Origin: Anoplopoma fimbria
Lineage: Eukaryota > Chordata > Actinopteri > Perciformes > Anoplopomatidae
Length of the DNA: 64,000 bases
Direction: 5' to 3'
NCBI RefSeq assembly: GCF_027596085.1
Contig: NC_072469.1
Coordinates: 18,989,281-19,053,280 of the forward strand
Of this stretch, positions 1-31,476 are shown one piece after another; position 1 is the stretch's first letter, and every line of letters starts with the position of its first letter. The notes beneath the pieces were generated by a model that was given only the letters and a program-made list of their open reading frames with translations, searched no databases and was not told the DNA's origin. A program made the position numbers and the translations under genes.

Positions 1-1670
1 ATTATGAGCTGCCTTGAATAGGCATGACCTTTGACTTGTTGTAAGTGATGCTTAGCAACACAGCCCACATACTTATAGACACACACAGGGCTGCACGGGC
101 TGTGCTCTGACCCAGGTCATCTGAAGTGTGATGCTTATAAACCAGCGTGGTGTATGCCTGCAATGGATCTACATTTTTATACATCAAAACAACCTAAACT
201 GTGACTTCTATGTTTGAAGCGGAGCCTAACAGCGTCTCCTCAATGTGTTCAGTTTTGTTGTTAGGGGTTGACTTTGGTGTGAATGTTTAGGGGTGCGTTA
301 AGAGTCGAGCTGAGGTTTCTGATTGCTATGAGAGTCTAATCTGGCTCTTAATTGCTACCTTGCGAGCTGCAGAGGCTCCACCACAAAACAGCTTCTCTCA
401 GCATGTTTTTACAGGAAGAGGGGGAGAGGGAGCCCTTTACTTCCACTGGCTCAGCCTACAACCCTCATTATTCTTCCTCTTTCTCCCCCAAAGGAACTTC
501 TTATGAGTTAAAGTTCTCTGTCTTTCTTCAAACCTCAATTTGAGATGAGTCTTTGTCTTAATTTGTGCTTATTTTTATGAAAACATCTGGAATATCACTA
601 TGTAAAAAGAGTGCTGGACATAAACACAGAAATATGATTGATTATTTAAAAAAATAGACACTTTTGTCTCTTTTTTCTTTTCTCTCTCCAGTTTCATAAC
701 TCTTACCAAGGAATGAAGATTGCTTCATTTCTTTGCGTCTCTTGTTGTCGTTGTTCACCTCTCCTTTCCTCTCTCATGCCGATCAACACTGTTTTATCCA
801 TTCAGTGCCTTCCCATGCAATTTAATATTTGCATAACTGTCAACTTGTAGAGAACATTTTCTTCCCTCTCTCAAACCTCACCTTTTTCACTTGCCAAGGT
901 AGGCTGGGTCTAATCTGCCATGCAAATTCAGTGCATGTTTTCTCTTTCTGCCCTGGGGGCAGTCACAATGCTCTAAGATGTATATCTTTTTCAGACTGTA
1001 GAAATATACAGGGTTGTTCCAGGACCCAAGCTGCAGTAAATATGCTGCAAACTCCCATCTGGGATAGCAATAGAAGAGAGGTATATGAAAGTGACCACAT
1101 GATTTTGCTCAAGTGTGTGTGGTCATCTGTATTCATCTCTGGCGTGAGGTCATTACATGCTACTTTAGAAACGTTCAAATAAGTCAACATTAAAGTTGGT
1201 CATCACTGAAACATGTAGTGACAGTATATCTAATGCCAGTTTGTATAGGTTCAGTGATAATCTTATATATCACTGACAACAATCAGGCCCACTTATACTC
1301 TAACTGTCACAAATACATTAATTCAGAGAAATAGTGCTTAGAGTCGGGGGAGAAGTGTGGGAGTGAACTTCTTTTGACATACAGTGTGGCAACGTGGGAG
1401 GAGTTCCCTTCCTCCCTCCCTCAGCCAGTCCCTCAGTCTTTACAAGCTGTTGCATGCAGTTTACTCCACAAGGCGTGGGTGATAGAAGGATGAGAGGTGA
1501 GGTGGTGACTGTAGCTGCCCAGTGAATGAAGGCGCAATAATGCCCTGTGAGACGGTGTGGAGGACACACGCACAAGAAGAAGTGATTTACTGTGAGGCAA
1601 TCTGAAGAAGAATTGGATCTTGGCGTTAAGAGAAGTTTGCATCAGAAGTAGTTTCTATTAAACAGCAGAG
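1..1670. other. Upstream region and 5' UTR of tnfrsf11a
   Basis: No coding exon is recognisable here. The short open frames have no familiar domain and no splice logic. The last few hundred bases before the ATG at 1671 should hold the tnfrsf11a promoter and 5' UTR, but I see no TATA box and the transcription start cannot be fixed. A kappaB-like decamer (AGGAGTTCCC) lies at 1399-1408. Most of the rest is AT-rich unique sequence. Confidence 0.5.
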
Positions 1671-14142
<12,472 letters not shown>

Positions 14143-14346
14143 AAAGTGACTACTGGCTGTTTGTTTGTCAGGAGAAGTACTCTAAGAACATTATTGATCT
14201 CCAATACAGCCGAGTAACCATGGACTGAGCCTAATCTTTCCTTCAGGACAATAAGAAGTTTGACATTGTAAAAATGACATCCGATCATTTCTGTCGGTTA
14301 CTTTGCCTTAAATGTCTTAACTCCCAATTACATTACAAAAAGTCTG

Positions 14347-14352
14347 AATAAA
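14347..14352 (+). promoter_or_regulatory. Candidate polyadenylation signal of tnfrsf11a
   Basis: AATAAA 205 nt past the stop codon. A second candidate, ATTAAA at 15521, would give a longer 3' UTR. The sequence alone does not show which is used. Confidence 0.45.
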
Positions 14353-15877
14353 TGTGTAAACCGTCCCTGCTTTCTGTACAAGAAGAAAGAAAGGAAGGCT
14401 TTCATTTAAAGCAGAGCAGAGAGCAACTTTTTAGGGATGTGGAGATATCGATCTCTGCCTACATCCTTTGTTTGGATTTATTTCACTCATTAGTCATTGA
14501 ATCTTGCCTCAGGCATCTCCAAAGTGCCTGAATTCATTTTCCATTGGAAGGCTTCATGCTTTTTCAAATGGAAACTCCCTCCATTCCAGACAAAGATGGG
14601 GAATTTTGTTGGAATTAGTTGCGGAACTAGGGTTCAGACTGGAAGAACGTCATGTTTTTATTGTTGTATGGAAATTGCAGCTGAGTCTTGATAGAACAGC
14701 GTTAGTACATTTTTCATTTCCCACCTTCCATCACTGACTAGCCCAGGTTAAAGTCTGTACACAATCCTGTTTTTAACGGTTTTAAATTTGACATTTGCAT
14801 GATTTTCAAGACTGTCCTTGCATAACAAAATATCCACCATGTGGAAATAATTGTGTTTGCTTTCTCAAAATCAAGCCATGAAAGTAAATATTTTTATGGT
14901 AGAAATTCAATCTACAAGCTACATTACGATCTGGCATTTCACTGAGTGACTGTTTTTTTTGGGGCTACAGGGTTTGACAAAAGCTAATTTACAGTAAAAA
15001 GACACATCCAGTTTTGGTAAGACGCTTATTTATCCCATATGTAGACTTTTTAAAAAAAATGATCTTCTTATTGCACCACAAGTGCAGTGTGTGTCTAAGA
15101 AAAAAATGCTATGCATTTGATAAGCTATTTTAATACTGGTTTGTTTTGTTTCATTATGTTTTAATGCGCAAGCCTTCATGAAGAAAAGTAAATTGTCAGC
15201 CTGTTTATATTTTAATTAATTTTGCAAAGTAGATTGTTTATGTTTTATTTCAGAAGATATGTTATCAATGTCTGTATATATTTCAAAGAACCATGATGTA
15301 TATAAGAATCAAGAAGGAACATTCTCTTTGTGCTTCCTCTTATTTGATTTGAGGTGCAGATGTGTTAGGCGGCGCCATTAACAGCAGGCCAAATGCAAAT
15401 GTTAGAGTTATAAGGGAATGATCAAATACAACCTTGCCATTTGTTTGCTGGCATACGATTTTTATGTACATATCAATCAAACCTATTGCAATGAATGACT
15501 GAAAGAATATTTTGATTGAAATTAAATATGTTTTGCATCTAATCCTCCCAGGGATGGCTTCTATCCTACATTCTGTGGTTTCTCTCTGTCAACTTTCCTA
15601 TTCTGGTTTTGACAAATTACAATGAACGAGTCATTTCTCCCCTCAAGATGATCTATAATCTTTGTCAAGCATTGCTAATTACACATGTGTGGCAAGGCCT
15701 CTCTGTCTTTGTGTTGACGGACAGACAGACAGGCAGTCTTTCATCAGGCCTGTGGATGGCGAGCAGCTGTGAGGGGAAACCAAGCTAGCAGTCAGACCAG
15801 CCAGCGTCACAGAGAGACCACATGAGAGAAGCTGGCAGCACTCATTTAGGCCTGGTTTGGGTCAGCAGGAGTATGTT

Positions 15878-15880
<3 letters not shown>

Positions 15881-15945
<65 letters not shown>

Positions 15946-15956
15946 TGTGTGTGTGT
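15881..15956. repeat. (GT)n microsatellite
   Basis: GT tract with one GCGC interruption, in the tnfrsf11a-RDH spacer. Confidence 0.95.
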
Positions 15957-16183
15957 CAGTGTGCATCTCGTCTCAGCTTATTTTATGGTTGTTTGTGAAA
16001 ACAGGAAGTTATGACTAGCTTTCACATGGTTTACATGAGACCTGGCGGCCCGGCCAACACAGAACCTGATTGTAGATTTCAATGATTTTAGCTTTTTTTT
16101 CTTTTTCCAGCCTTCTGTGTGTGAAAAAAACAGTCCCTTTTTGACTGAAGATATGTAGGAAAACTACTACATGTTGCTATAGT

Positions 16184-16197
16184 CTGCCCCCTAGTGG
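16184..16197 (-). promoter_or_regulatory. CTCF-type motif
   Basis: The minus-strand reading is CCACTAGGGGGCAG, which fits every position of the CTCF core consensus CCASYAGRKGGCRS. It lies in the spacer between tnfrsf11a and the retinol dehydrogenase pair, a plausible place for a boundary element. Occupancy is not shown by sequence. Confidence 0.5.
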
Positions 16198-17122
16198 TGA
16201 TTGTAAGTCAGTATGCCAAAAACGACAAGAAATCACAAGTAGATATTAAAAATAACTTTGAAAAGCAGTGCAAGGAAAGCAGTGGCTTTGTTTATGGCTA
16301 TTGAGTACTTCTCTGGGTTCAGCCCTTTCAAGGATCAAATAAACTGTCATGGTCGACCCCAATCAGCTATTACGATATCATTCAGGTGATAACTTAGACC
16401 TTCCTGTGGAAAGCACCAGAAAATCCACATTGGTGAAATGCTGAAATCACAGTGGCCTCACCTTCATATCCAGGTCTTCAATTTCCCCTGCAATGACGCT
16501 TCGGCACAGAGACTCACTTAGGATTCATTTCACCAATGGTCATTTTTCATTTAGCAGATGCAGTTTTTGGTTACTTCACAGGTAACGATTTTTCATAGAG
16601 GACATATGAGGAGCTTAAAAGGGTCAAATCAAACTACTAGAAAGTATATAAAGTAGTTGCACTTAGCAACACTTGTACCAGCAGATATAACCTTAAAATA
16701 CTGCTTAGATGATTCTGTATTAATATAAAAAAAATACATTATTTTAGTCGAAGGTTAAGTTCAGTTTAAAAATGTCAAGCATTATAAATCTGTGACTAAA
16801 TACACAATAGTTCTCTGTTACTTAGGCTTATTGAAATATAGCAGCACATGCCATGTGATTGCTCTCCAGGACCCTGTTAAAAGTCCGTTCAAATTGATTT
16901 GTCATGTTAATGGACTTTTAACAGAGGGCTACTTTTATGTATTTTTACGAATTCCCAATGCATTCTTTATATGAAGGGGCAAACAAGGCTTTCATTTTCA
17001 ATCTCTCTAATTTCTCTGACCTCCTATCTTTCACATCCCTGGACTCTTGAGACAACATCGTTGGAAAAGAGACACTAAGTTTTGAGGAGGGATATCATCA
17101 TTTTGTGTCATCAACTACAGAA

Positions 17123-20100
17123 ATGCAAGCAATCAGGTAAGAAACATCTCATATAAGATTTCATCATATAAGTTAACATTAGATATATATTCTTAATTTA
17201 CATTAATTTAACCCAATTCAGAATGGAAGAGATTGTTGCTCCAGGTCAGTTTAAACACTAAAATGACAATTGAAGTTGCCAAGTCAGCTCAAAGCCTGTG
17301 ACTTCATTTTATCTGATGATTGTTGTTTCTGGTATTCCCTGTTTTATCTTAGTCGGTAAACCTCACCCACCTTGTAATTGTCGCAGCAAGCTTAAACAAA
17401 CATGTCATATAAACAATAAAGGATTTCAGCATTATGTTTAATGTCAGGACTTTCCTTCATTTATCATTAACACCCTAATACCTCACTCCTCAGGTCTCTA
17501 TTTATTCCCAAGTGGTCCTCAGATGTGCGACTGGAAGGGAAGACAGCTATAATAACGGGAGCCAACGTTGGAATAGGCAAAGAGACAGCGAAAGACCTGG
17601 CAGGCAGAGGCAAGCAAGCAGAACCGCACATTTAAAGACAGACAAATGAGTACCATGATAACTTACAGGCTCTTTGATTGTTCTCTATTATTGTGTGACT
17701 CAGATTTGTATTGCAAGAATAACAAATATAAGATGAGGCTCAAGCATTAAACTGCCAAATGAAATGAAATGAATAATGCTCACAAGCATATGAAGAAATA
17801 TTGATTTCAATAAAATACAGTTTAAGACATACATGTGAGACCAGAACAGAGAACTGTAATTACAGCTAATGCCTGCCAAGTATAGATATACAAATGCTGA
17901 TAAGAAATAATTGCTTAAAAGTAAGCTCAATGCCACCGTACATTGTTCAGATTTTGACATGTATGTACATGCAAGCACACAGTCACCATTAAGATGTGTC
18001 AATCTCCCACAGGTGCTCGGGTGATTTTGGCATGCAGAGACATGGTAAAAGGAGAGCAAGCTGCTCGTGACATCATTAGGGAGGTGAGGGGAGCCAAAGT
18101 AGTCGCCAGGCAACTGGATCTGGCTGACACCAAATCTATCTGCCAGTTTGCTGAGAATATCTACAACAGTGGGTGGCACACGCACACACACTGAATACAG
18201 AATACAGTTTTTCATAAAGACTGTAATGCGGGTAACATATTTTTTGTTTTTCCAGATGAGAAGACTCTTCACTATCTGATCAACAATGCAGGTGTGGCTA
18301 TGTGCCCTTATGCCGTCACAGTGGATGGATATGAGATGCAGTTTGGAGTCAATCACTTGGGTATGAGATTAAAACATAGAGGAAATAGACCAGTTTTGGG
18401 GAAATTGTCTCTGTGTTGGTCTTGAGGTTTGTTGAAATCATTGATTAAAATAAATCTACAAGACCTACTTTTGTGGGCCCCTGCCAGTGGCCCTCACTAC
18501 TTTTAATTGTATCAATTAATTATTTGCATGCAGCAATAGCACAAATCATCAAACCAGCTCATTTTGTGGCTCTGTTTCTGTCACTTAATAGATAACCAGA
18601 TAATCCCTTAACCCTTTGTGTACTGTATTTCTTTCTTTCTCCCCATTTTTAAATTTTGCTCCTTCTTTGCTATATTTTCCCTCGCTGCAAACTATTCTTC
18701 TGTCTCTCTACTTCCACCTGATTGTTCCCTATCCAGGTCATTTCTTCCTGACCTTTCTCTTACTGGACTTGCTGAAGCACTCGGCCCCATCCCGGGTCAT
18801 CAACTTGTCTTCGATAGCTCACAATATGGGCAAGATCCAGTTTGAAGACCTGATCGGTGAGAAAGACTACCACCCTGTCAGGGCCTACGCACAGAGCAAG
18901 CTGGCCAACATCCTGTTTACCAGAGAGCTGGCCAAAAGGATTGAGGGTAGGATGCGTGCGTGAACGAGAGAGGGAAACATTATACATGATGTATGTTTTT
19001 CTTTATGTACTGTCCTGTGGCTCTTTCTCTTTTTTTTTGTTAAAAATGAATCTGTATCTCTAGCCAGAGTGAAAGTCTCATGCCTCAACCACAGCCGCTC
19101 TGGGCAAGATACAGAGCAAGGAGGAGCTTGTTTATAAGAACACACTGGTCTTAAGGAATGAGTCCTTGCACTGATCTCATAATTTGTCAGTCTCACCATT
19201 GATTTAATCTTTTCTACAGACATGATTATGAGTGAAGAATGACTTTTGTAAATGTATTATCATGATATAATGATGGATGTACTTTATTCATATGTAAAGC
19301 TTAGAGTTAATATACAGTGCCAGGATTCTGATATTGTGTTCATGTATTTATCGTTATGTCCTTGCACCATGGAATTTGTGTTTGACTACTATTAGGTTGG
19401 GTTTTGGGAAGGAGGCATTCACATCAACCCATTTGAAAAACATTCTGTACCTAAATGTAACCCCCTTTGCCCACAGTTCAAGGTGTGATGGCTTACTCTG
19501 TGGACCCCGGCTCGGTGAACACTGAGATCACAAGGCACATCGGGCTCCCTCTTGTGAGCATGTTCAAGACGTTTGGTTCAATGCTAAAGACCCCAGCAGA
19601 GGGAGCCTACACCACCATCTACTGCGCCGTCACTCCCGAGCACCAGCTGGTCACCGGAGGATATTACAAGTCAGTCTGATATGCTGTTGCACTAGCAGCA
19701 ACGCTTGAGATCAATCTATTCAAAATCAGCGAAACCAAGCCATTTATCAAGCCTCCTAAGAGGTGAAAGCAGAAATCAGGGAGCATCACAACACACACAT
19801 TTAAACCCCCGGAGGTCATTGTATCTTTGATGGTGCATAATAATGGAAATTGTAGTTGGCATTAGAATATTTTGTCACAACATTAATCGTACTTCCAACC
19901 TGCTTGGGATTTGTCAGTCAGCAAGAATCTTTGCAGAACTACTGCACAAACCACCAAGTCTTATTTTAAGGCGCTAGATGCAAAAATATGTCAACCAGCT
20001 ACATGACAGCTATCTAAAATCAATCACAGCTACCAATATGCAATACTCTGAATGTACAAAATGTACTTTTCTCATGGGATTTCCCCCCTTATACTGTATA

Positions 20101-20779
20101 AATTACAATGGGCTATTTTCACAGCAACCTTTTTGACATGCCATAACCAGGTCAACACAGGTGTAACTGATCAAATTAATTCTGGTCCCATTTAGTGTCA
20201 CAGCCATTCCAGTGATCCAGCGTGCACTATACCAGGGCCCCTAACATGACATTGCATTACATTACAGTCATTTAGCAGATGCTTTTATCCAAAGCGACTT
20301 ACAGGAAGTGTATTCAACATAGGTATTCAAGAGAACTACTAGTCACCAGAAGTCATAAGTGCATCTCCTTTCTTAAACAAGCATCTTAAAGCATAAACCA
20401 GAGCAAAAGTATAGTGCAGAGGCAAATTACTACGAAAACAATAATTGCAACAGAGAACCACCTAAATGAAACAGGGCCTTAATTAATGTCATTAATTACA
20501 CCTGTGTTTACCCTGCAATGACATGTCGAAGTGGCTGCTGTGAAAAGGTTCTTTAGAGGAGGATCAGATAAAGAAAAAACAGGGTGTTTAAAAGGGTATT
20601 TTAAAACTTTAAGACAAACCAAAAAGCTGTTTGTGCAAAAAGAGGTCATTACTCTGTCTTTTTCTTTTTCTTACAGGGACTGTGCCAGTACAGAGTGCTC
20701 CAGAGCAGGTCAGGATGATGGCACTGCCCTAAAGCTGTGGGCTGTGAGCTGCCAACTGCTAGGCATCCGCTGGAGATGA
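17123..20779 (+). CDS. rdh12l: Retinol dehydrogenase 12-like SDR, tandem copy 1
   Basis: Seven coding exons: 17123-17136, 17494-17609, 18013-18168, 18256-18360, 18737-18946, 19477-19669, 20677-20779. They total 897 nt, or 298 residues. The product is a short-chain dehydrogenase/reductase of the RDH11/12 group, which reduces retinal and other aldehydes with NADPH. Visible motifs are the TGANVGIG nucleotide-binding loop (residues 26-33), ACRD, NNAG (105-108), GVNHLG, catalytic Ser156 in LSSIAH, and Tyr181/Lys185 in YAQSK. Oddities: the N-terminus is short ([14 protein letters not shown]) and lacks the hydrophobic anchor of mammalian RDH11/12; the usual HPG is DPG (DPGSVNTEI); and intron 2 begins with GC (GAG|GCAAGC). 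The start is chosen by homology with copy 2 and by the exon-2 phase. The symbol is the usual teleost name for this type and is less certain than the family. Possible polyadenylation signal: AATAAA at 20983. Confidence 0.9.
17610..18012 (+). other. Non-canonical GC-AG intron (copy 1, intron 2)
   Basis: The donor reads AGAG|GCAAGC and the acceptor CTCCCACAG|GTGCTC. Only this junction keeps the reading frame across [13 protein letters not shown]. The same intron in copy 2 begins with GT (GAG|GTAGTC), so copy 1 carries a T-to-C change at the second donor base. The rest of the donor fits the strong GC-donor pattern (AG|GCAAG). Confidence 0.85.
20249..20450 (-). mobile_element. SINE/L2-tail element, reverse orientation
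   Basis: It begins with 'cattacattacag' and then 'tcatttagcagatgctttt', the reverse complement of the tail seen in the SINE near 2.2 kb. The body beyond the tail differs from that family, so this is probably another element sharing the tail. It lies in intron 6 of RDH copy 1. The right boundary is uncertain. Confidence 0.65.
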
Positions 20780-21606
20780 ACTTACATCTAAATATGCTCT
20801 CCTACATGCTGTGAGGCACTATACATGAGCACATAGTGTTACCCTTAAAACGATGCTACTGAAACCAGATACTAATACAAGCCTAATCTACTAATTGTAA
20901 TAGAGTTTGATTGGTAAAACTCAGGTAATGAAGGCTGACAAATGCTAATAGGTTGGAGTGAGCAATGTTAATAGCTGTTGTTAATAAAAAAAAAAAAACA
21001 TCACTGGTATTAAAATTGCCATTTGTTTCTTGTGTTTTGTTTGACTCAGCCAATCAGCGAGCTGGGATGCATGCAGGCAAGCTTGTTCTAAACATCCGCT
21101 GTTGCTTCAAATTAGTTCTGAGTGAGTTATTAAATATTTAACATGATGAAGTGTGGGTGTTTTCAGGTGGAATGCTCAGAAGATAAGGTCTTGCTGACCT
21201 AGTCCAGTTTGATATTGGAGCAAAATTGCAATAATATCACGATAAAGGCATTAAGTGGGTTAGACATGGGGACCGTTTTATGCATGCACTTTCTACAAGC
21301 TTAGTGGTGGTGGTGGTGGTGGGGGGGAACACATTATTTTGACAGAATATACCTCCAAACATACAGCTCGGTCCATAACTTCAGCCTCTCTGCCAGCAGC
21401 TGCCGGCTGTTCCACAGCCTGTAACTTGCTAATCAATTACGCGTCAGCTCGCTCCTGATTGGCTCAGCCGAGTTATTGTCACGAAGGACCGGCTGTGGGG
21501 TGGGGAGAGATGACACGATGGAAGGACTGATGGAAGGAGGTACACTCATTTCTTGCTGAAGTGGCTCACTGGTCCTGAGGTGGGAGTCTGTTGCTCTTGA
21601 GGAAGA
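20780..21606. other. Spacer between the two RDH copies
   Basis: It holds the 3' UTR of copy 1 (AATAAA at 20983, followed by an A run) and the upstream region of copy 2. ATTGG/CCAAT boxes appear near 21048 and 21458; the latter is about 150 bp before the copy 2 ATG. A short (GGT)n-G run lies at 21303-21327. No coding exon is seen. Confidence 0.5.
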
Positions 21607-27700
<6,094 letters not shown>

Positions 27701-29531
27701 ACATTGTTAAAATAATTGTGCAGTGACATTGTATGCTATGTATTATCTGTTAAAGAGCACTTTTACGCACTTTTATATAGGCATTAATGTTACTATTACT
27801 GATGTGAAACAGGTGCTTTTATAACTCAAAGTACACAAAATGACAATATTTGTCAAATTGTATTCATCAAACAAGGTTGTATGACAAAACTGTCCTTTTA
27901 CTGACCCATGTGAGCATTCTTTGTTTAGTTAGTTTTGTATCTTGAGTGCATTTGCTGTTTTATCTTGTTAGCTTGCAAAGATGTTAAAAGGCGTTAGCCA
28001 GCATGGCCTTGCTTTGGATGAAATTGACTCTTTAAATGAGAACAATTTAGCTCTAATCTGCCTCCAAAATCCATTTTTCAAAGTAACAGTAACATTTGAA
28101 TGAAATACTGTACATCTGCTTACACATACAGTATATTTGTTGATAGTAAAAGCACTTGACAGATGAAAGAAATGAAGTGGGTCCTGTTCTGCTTTTGTAG
28201 CACTTAAAGTATTAAGAAACATGAACCATTGGTCTACAGTTATGCCCTTTTTCATATTAAATGTGTTATTGAACAGCCTTGTATCGTCTGCAATTAAAGA
28301 TGCCTTCCTGTTAGCCTTAATGTGACGACATGCACTGTATTTAAAAATATAAAAGTTCTGCTTGTTTGCTACTTTTACGTAAAGTTAAGTTGAATTACTG
28401 AGTACATGAGTTCTGAATGTATTGAGTTAGCTGTTAGGTTGACATTTCCAGGTGCAGTAACGTGACACAGGGATAAATGTAACCTTTCAGAGTTAAAAGA
28501 GATTTGTTAGGTTTGGTGCATTAACAATGAGAGCATTGAGGGTCTTAAAGTCTTAATCATGCCACCCAAACAGATGAATGAATTCCAATGTGACTCACTC
28601 ACATGTTTGACTCATTAAGCTGACAAATGTAATTGTAAGTAATGTTGAAATCCTGCTGCTTATTTGCCAATTGATTGAGGCCCCAATAATGGACATGTTT
28701 ATAGAATGTAGTGGACTGCAGCGCATCACTTTTATTTTGCTAGACGTGAGAATTACTGTGAGCGAGGGACTTGTTACTCTGCAGAATTAGTAGAATAGGA
28801 AACAAAGATCAAGAGAATATGCCAGAATTCTATTTAGAAAGGGTATCTTAATCCAGATCACATGCTGGAGTATGTAGGACTAAAGGAATGTGGCATGAAC
28901 AAGAGGAATGGTAAGTCTAGGACCAATGCTCCCTCAAAGCAATATAATCACACTCACCAAACAACAATATCCAACCAGTCAGCTGTCCTGTGTCCAGAAA
29001 TACTGTTACTCTAATTTGAAAACACATTTCTTACTTTATTGTTGTAAACTGACAGTAACTGAGTAAATACTCCTACTTGCCTGACTACTGAGTTACTTTC
29101 CATAGTTTGTTAGTAAGACAAATGCCACAGCTGACCTGCTGTGACACAAACATACAGTATGAAGTTTCATATGTAGCTTAAGATTGAACAAGAAAATCAA
29201 ATTAAATCATCAAATTAAATAATCACAATTATTAAATTATGAAGTTTACACAGACAAAAGCACAGTAAATAGTGCAGCGTGTTAACATTCAACAGAAATA
29301 CAATAGAAGGTGTGAAATGAAAAAAAAAAAGAAAAACACAAGGATTTTCTCTTTGTGATCTTTTAAGGTCTTAAAATAATTCAGGTCTCAAAAGATAATT
29401 TCTGTTGGAATAAATCCGGATTCTATTGCCGTAGACTGTAAGAAAGTGAGTGCCTGCGTTTACACCTCCCAGCCTGTAGGTGGCAGTGTGGAAATAATTC
29501 AAGCTGGAACAAAAAAAGAGAATGCAGACTC
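27701..29531. other. 3' UTR of RDH copy 2 and intergenic spacer to sec61g
   Basis: The clearest polyadenylation candidate for RDH copy 2 is ATTAAA at 28293-28298, giving a UTR of about 600 nt. The rest is AT-rich with no exon signal. Close to sec61g a near-consensus CTCF-like motif (CCTGTAGGTGGCAG, 29473-29486) has one mismatch from the core. Confidence 0.5.
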
Positions 29532-29543
29532 TGCGCATGCGCG
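29532..29543. promoter_or_regulatory. NRF1 site in the sec61g promoter
   Basis: TGCGCATGCGCG fits the NRF1 palindrome consensus YGCGCAYGCGCR at 11 of 12 positions with certainty and is CpG-containing in an otherwise CpG-poor window. It lies about 100 bp upstream of the first sec61g donor, where a TATA-less housekeeping promoter is expected. Confidence 0.7.
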
Positions 29544-29559
29544 GGTAAAGTATACGTCA

Positions 29560-29645
29560 GCTCTTCTCTACTAACAAGCAGCCCGAGAGATACGTGGCCC
29601 TCATTCTTCTGTCTGTCTTTTCGTCTCACACGACCTCAGAAACAG
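29560..29645 (+). other. sec61g: Probable non-coding first exon of sec61g
   Basis: 'cctcagaaacag|gtagga' gives a good donor at 29646 downstream of the NRF1 site. The next acceptor (tgtctacag, 30006) precedes the coding exon. The 5' boundary is a guess. Confidence 0.55.
29592..29598 (-). promoter_or_regulatory. XBP1-type core motif (GCCACGT)
   Basis: The plus strand reads ACGTGGC, the complement of GCCACGT, the core bound by XBP1 in unfolded-protein-response promoters. It lies at the expected start of sec61g transcription. SEC61 subunits are known XBP1 targets. A seven-base match is weak evidence by itself. Confidence 0.35.
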
Positions 29646-29914
29646 GTAGGATAAAAAAAACTATTCTATTCAATACTATTGTTATGTTTTACATAAAGCT
29701 GGTCAAATATCTGGTTCGAATATGTTTGACTATCATTTGTTTTATCAATTTGATTACCGGATAACCGAGCGTCACGTCGACCTGTATTTAACAAGGAACA
29801 CAACTAACTTCAAAATCTGTTTCTCAATAAGATAGGGACATATTTTAAAACATACTGGTGAATGTTTGATGGGGGAAAAAAAAAAAGAACATTGTGTATA
29901 ATAACATTTTTTAA

Positions 29915-31290
<1,376 letters not shown>

Positions 31291-31431
31291 GTCCTGGTCA
31301 AGAGGAAAACACAAACTTCAATACCCGGGGACAGGCGACAGTGGTGCAAAGTGTTATTGGGCTGGTGTGATTGGGGGCTGAAGGGATGACATTTTTACAT
31401 TCTGTGGACAACATTTATATTTCAATGTGTA

Positions 31432-31437
31432 AATAAA
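31432..31437 (+). promoter_or_regulatory. sec61g: Polyadenylation signal of sec61g
   Basis: AATAAA 142 nt after the stop codon. Cleavage is expected around 31450-31465. Confidence 0.75.
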
Positions 31438-31470
31438 ACAAATGGAAACCAAAAGACTAAATTTGTCTCG

Positions 31471-31476
31471 TTTATT
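31471..31476 (-). promoter_or_regulatory. tpk1: Candidate polyadenylation signal of tpk1
   Basis: The plus strand reads TTTATT, which is AATAAA on the minus strand, 952 nt past the tpk1 stop. If used, cleavage would fall at about 31440-31460, meeting the sec61g 3' end. Other signals further upstream are possible. Confidence 0.45.

Larger units (their letters stand above)
14143..17122. other. tnfrsf11a 3' UTR and intergenic spacer to the first RDH gene
   Basis: Candidate tnfrsf11a polyadenylation signals are AATAAA at 14347-14352 (short UTR) and ATTAAA at 15521-15526 (about 1.4 kb UTR). The spacer holds an 80-bp (GT)n tract and one strong CTCF-type motif. I see no coding exon. The promoter of the first RDH gene must lie near the right end, but no TATA box is evident. 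Confidence 0.6.

Noticed and set aside
16549..16565. 'catttagcagatgcag' resembling the SINE tail
   Set aside because: Too short, with no matching flanks; probably chance or too eroded to call.
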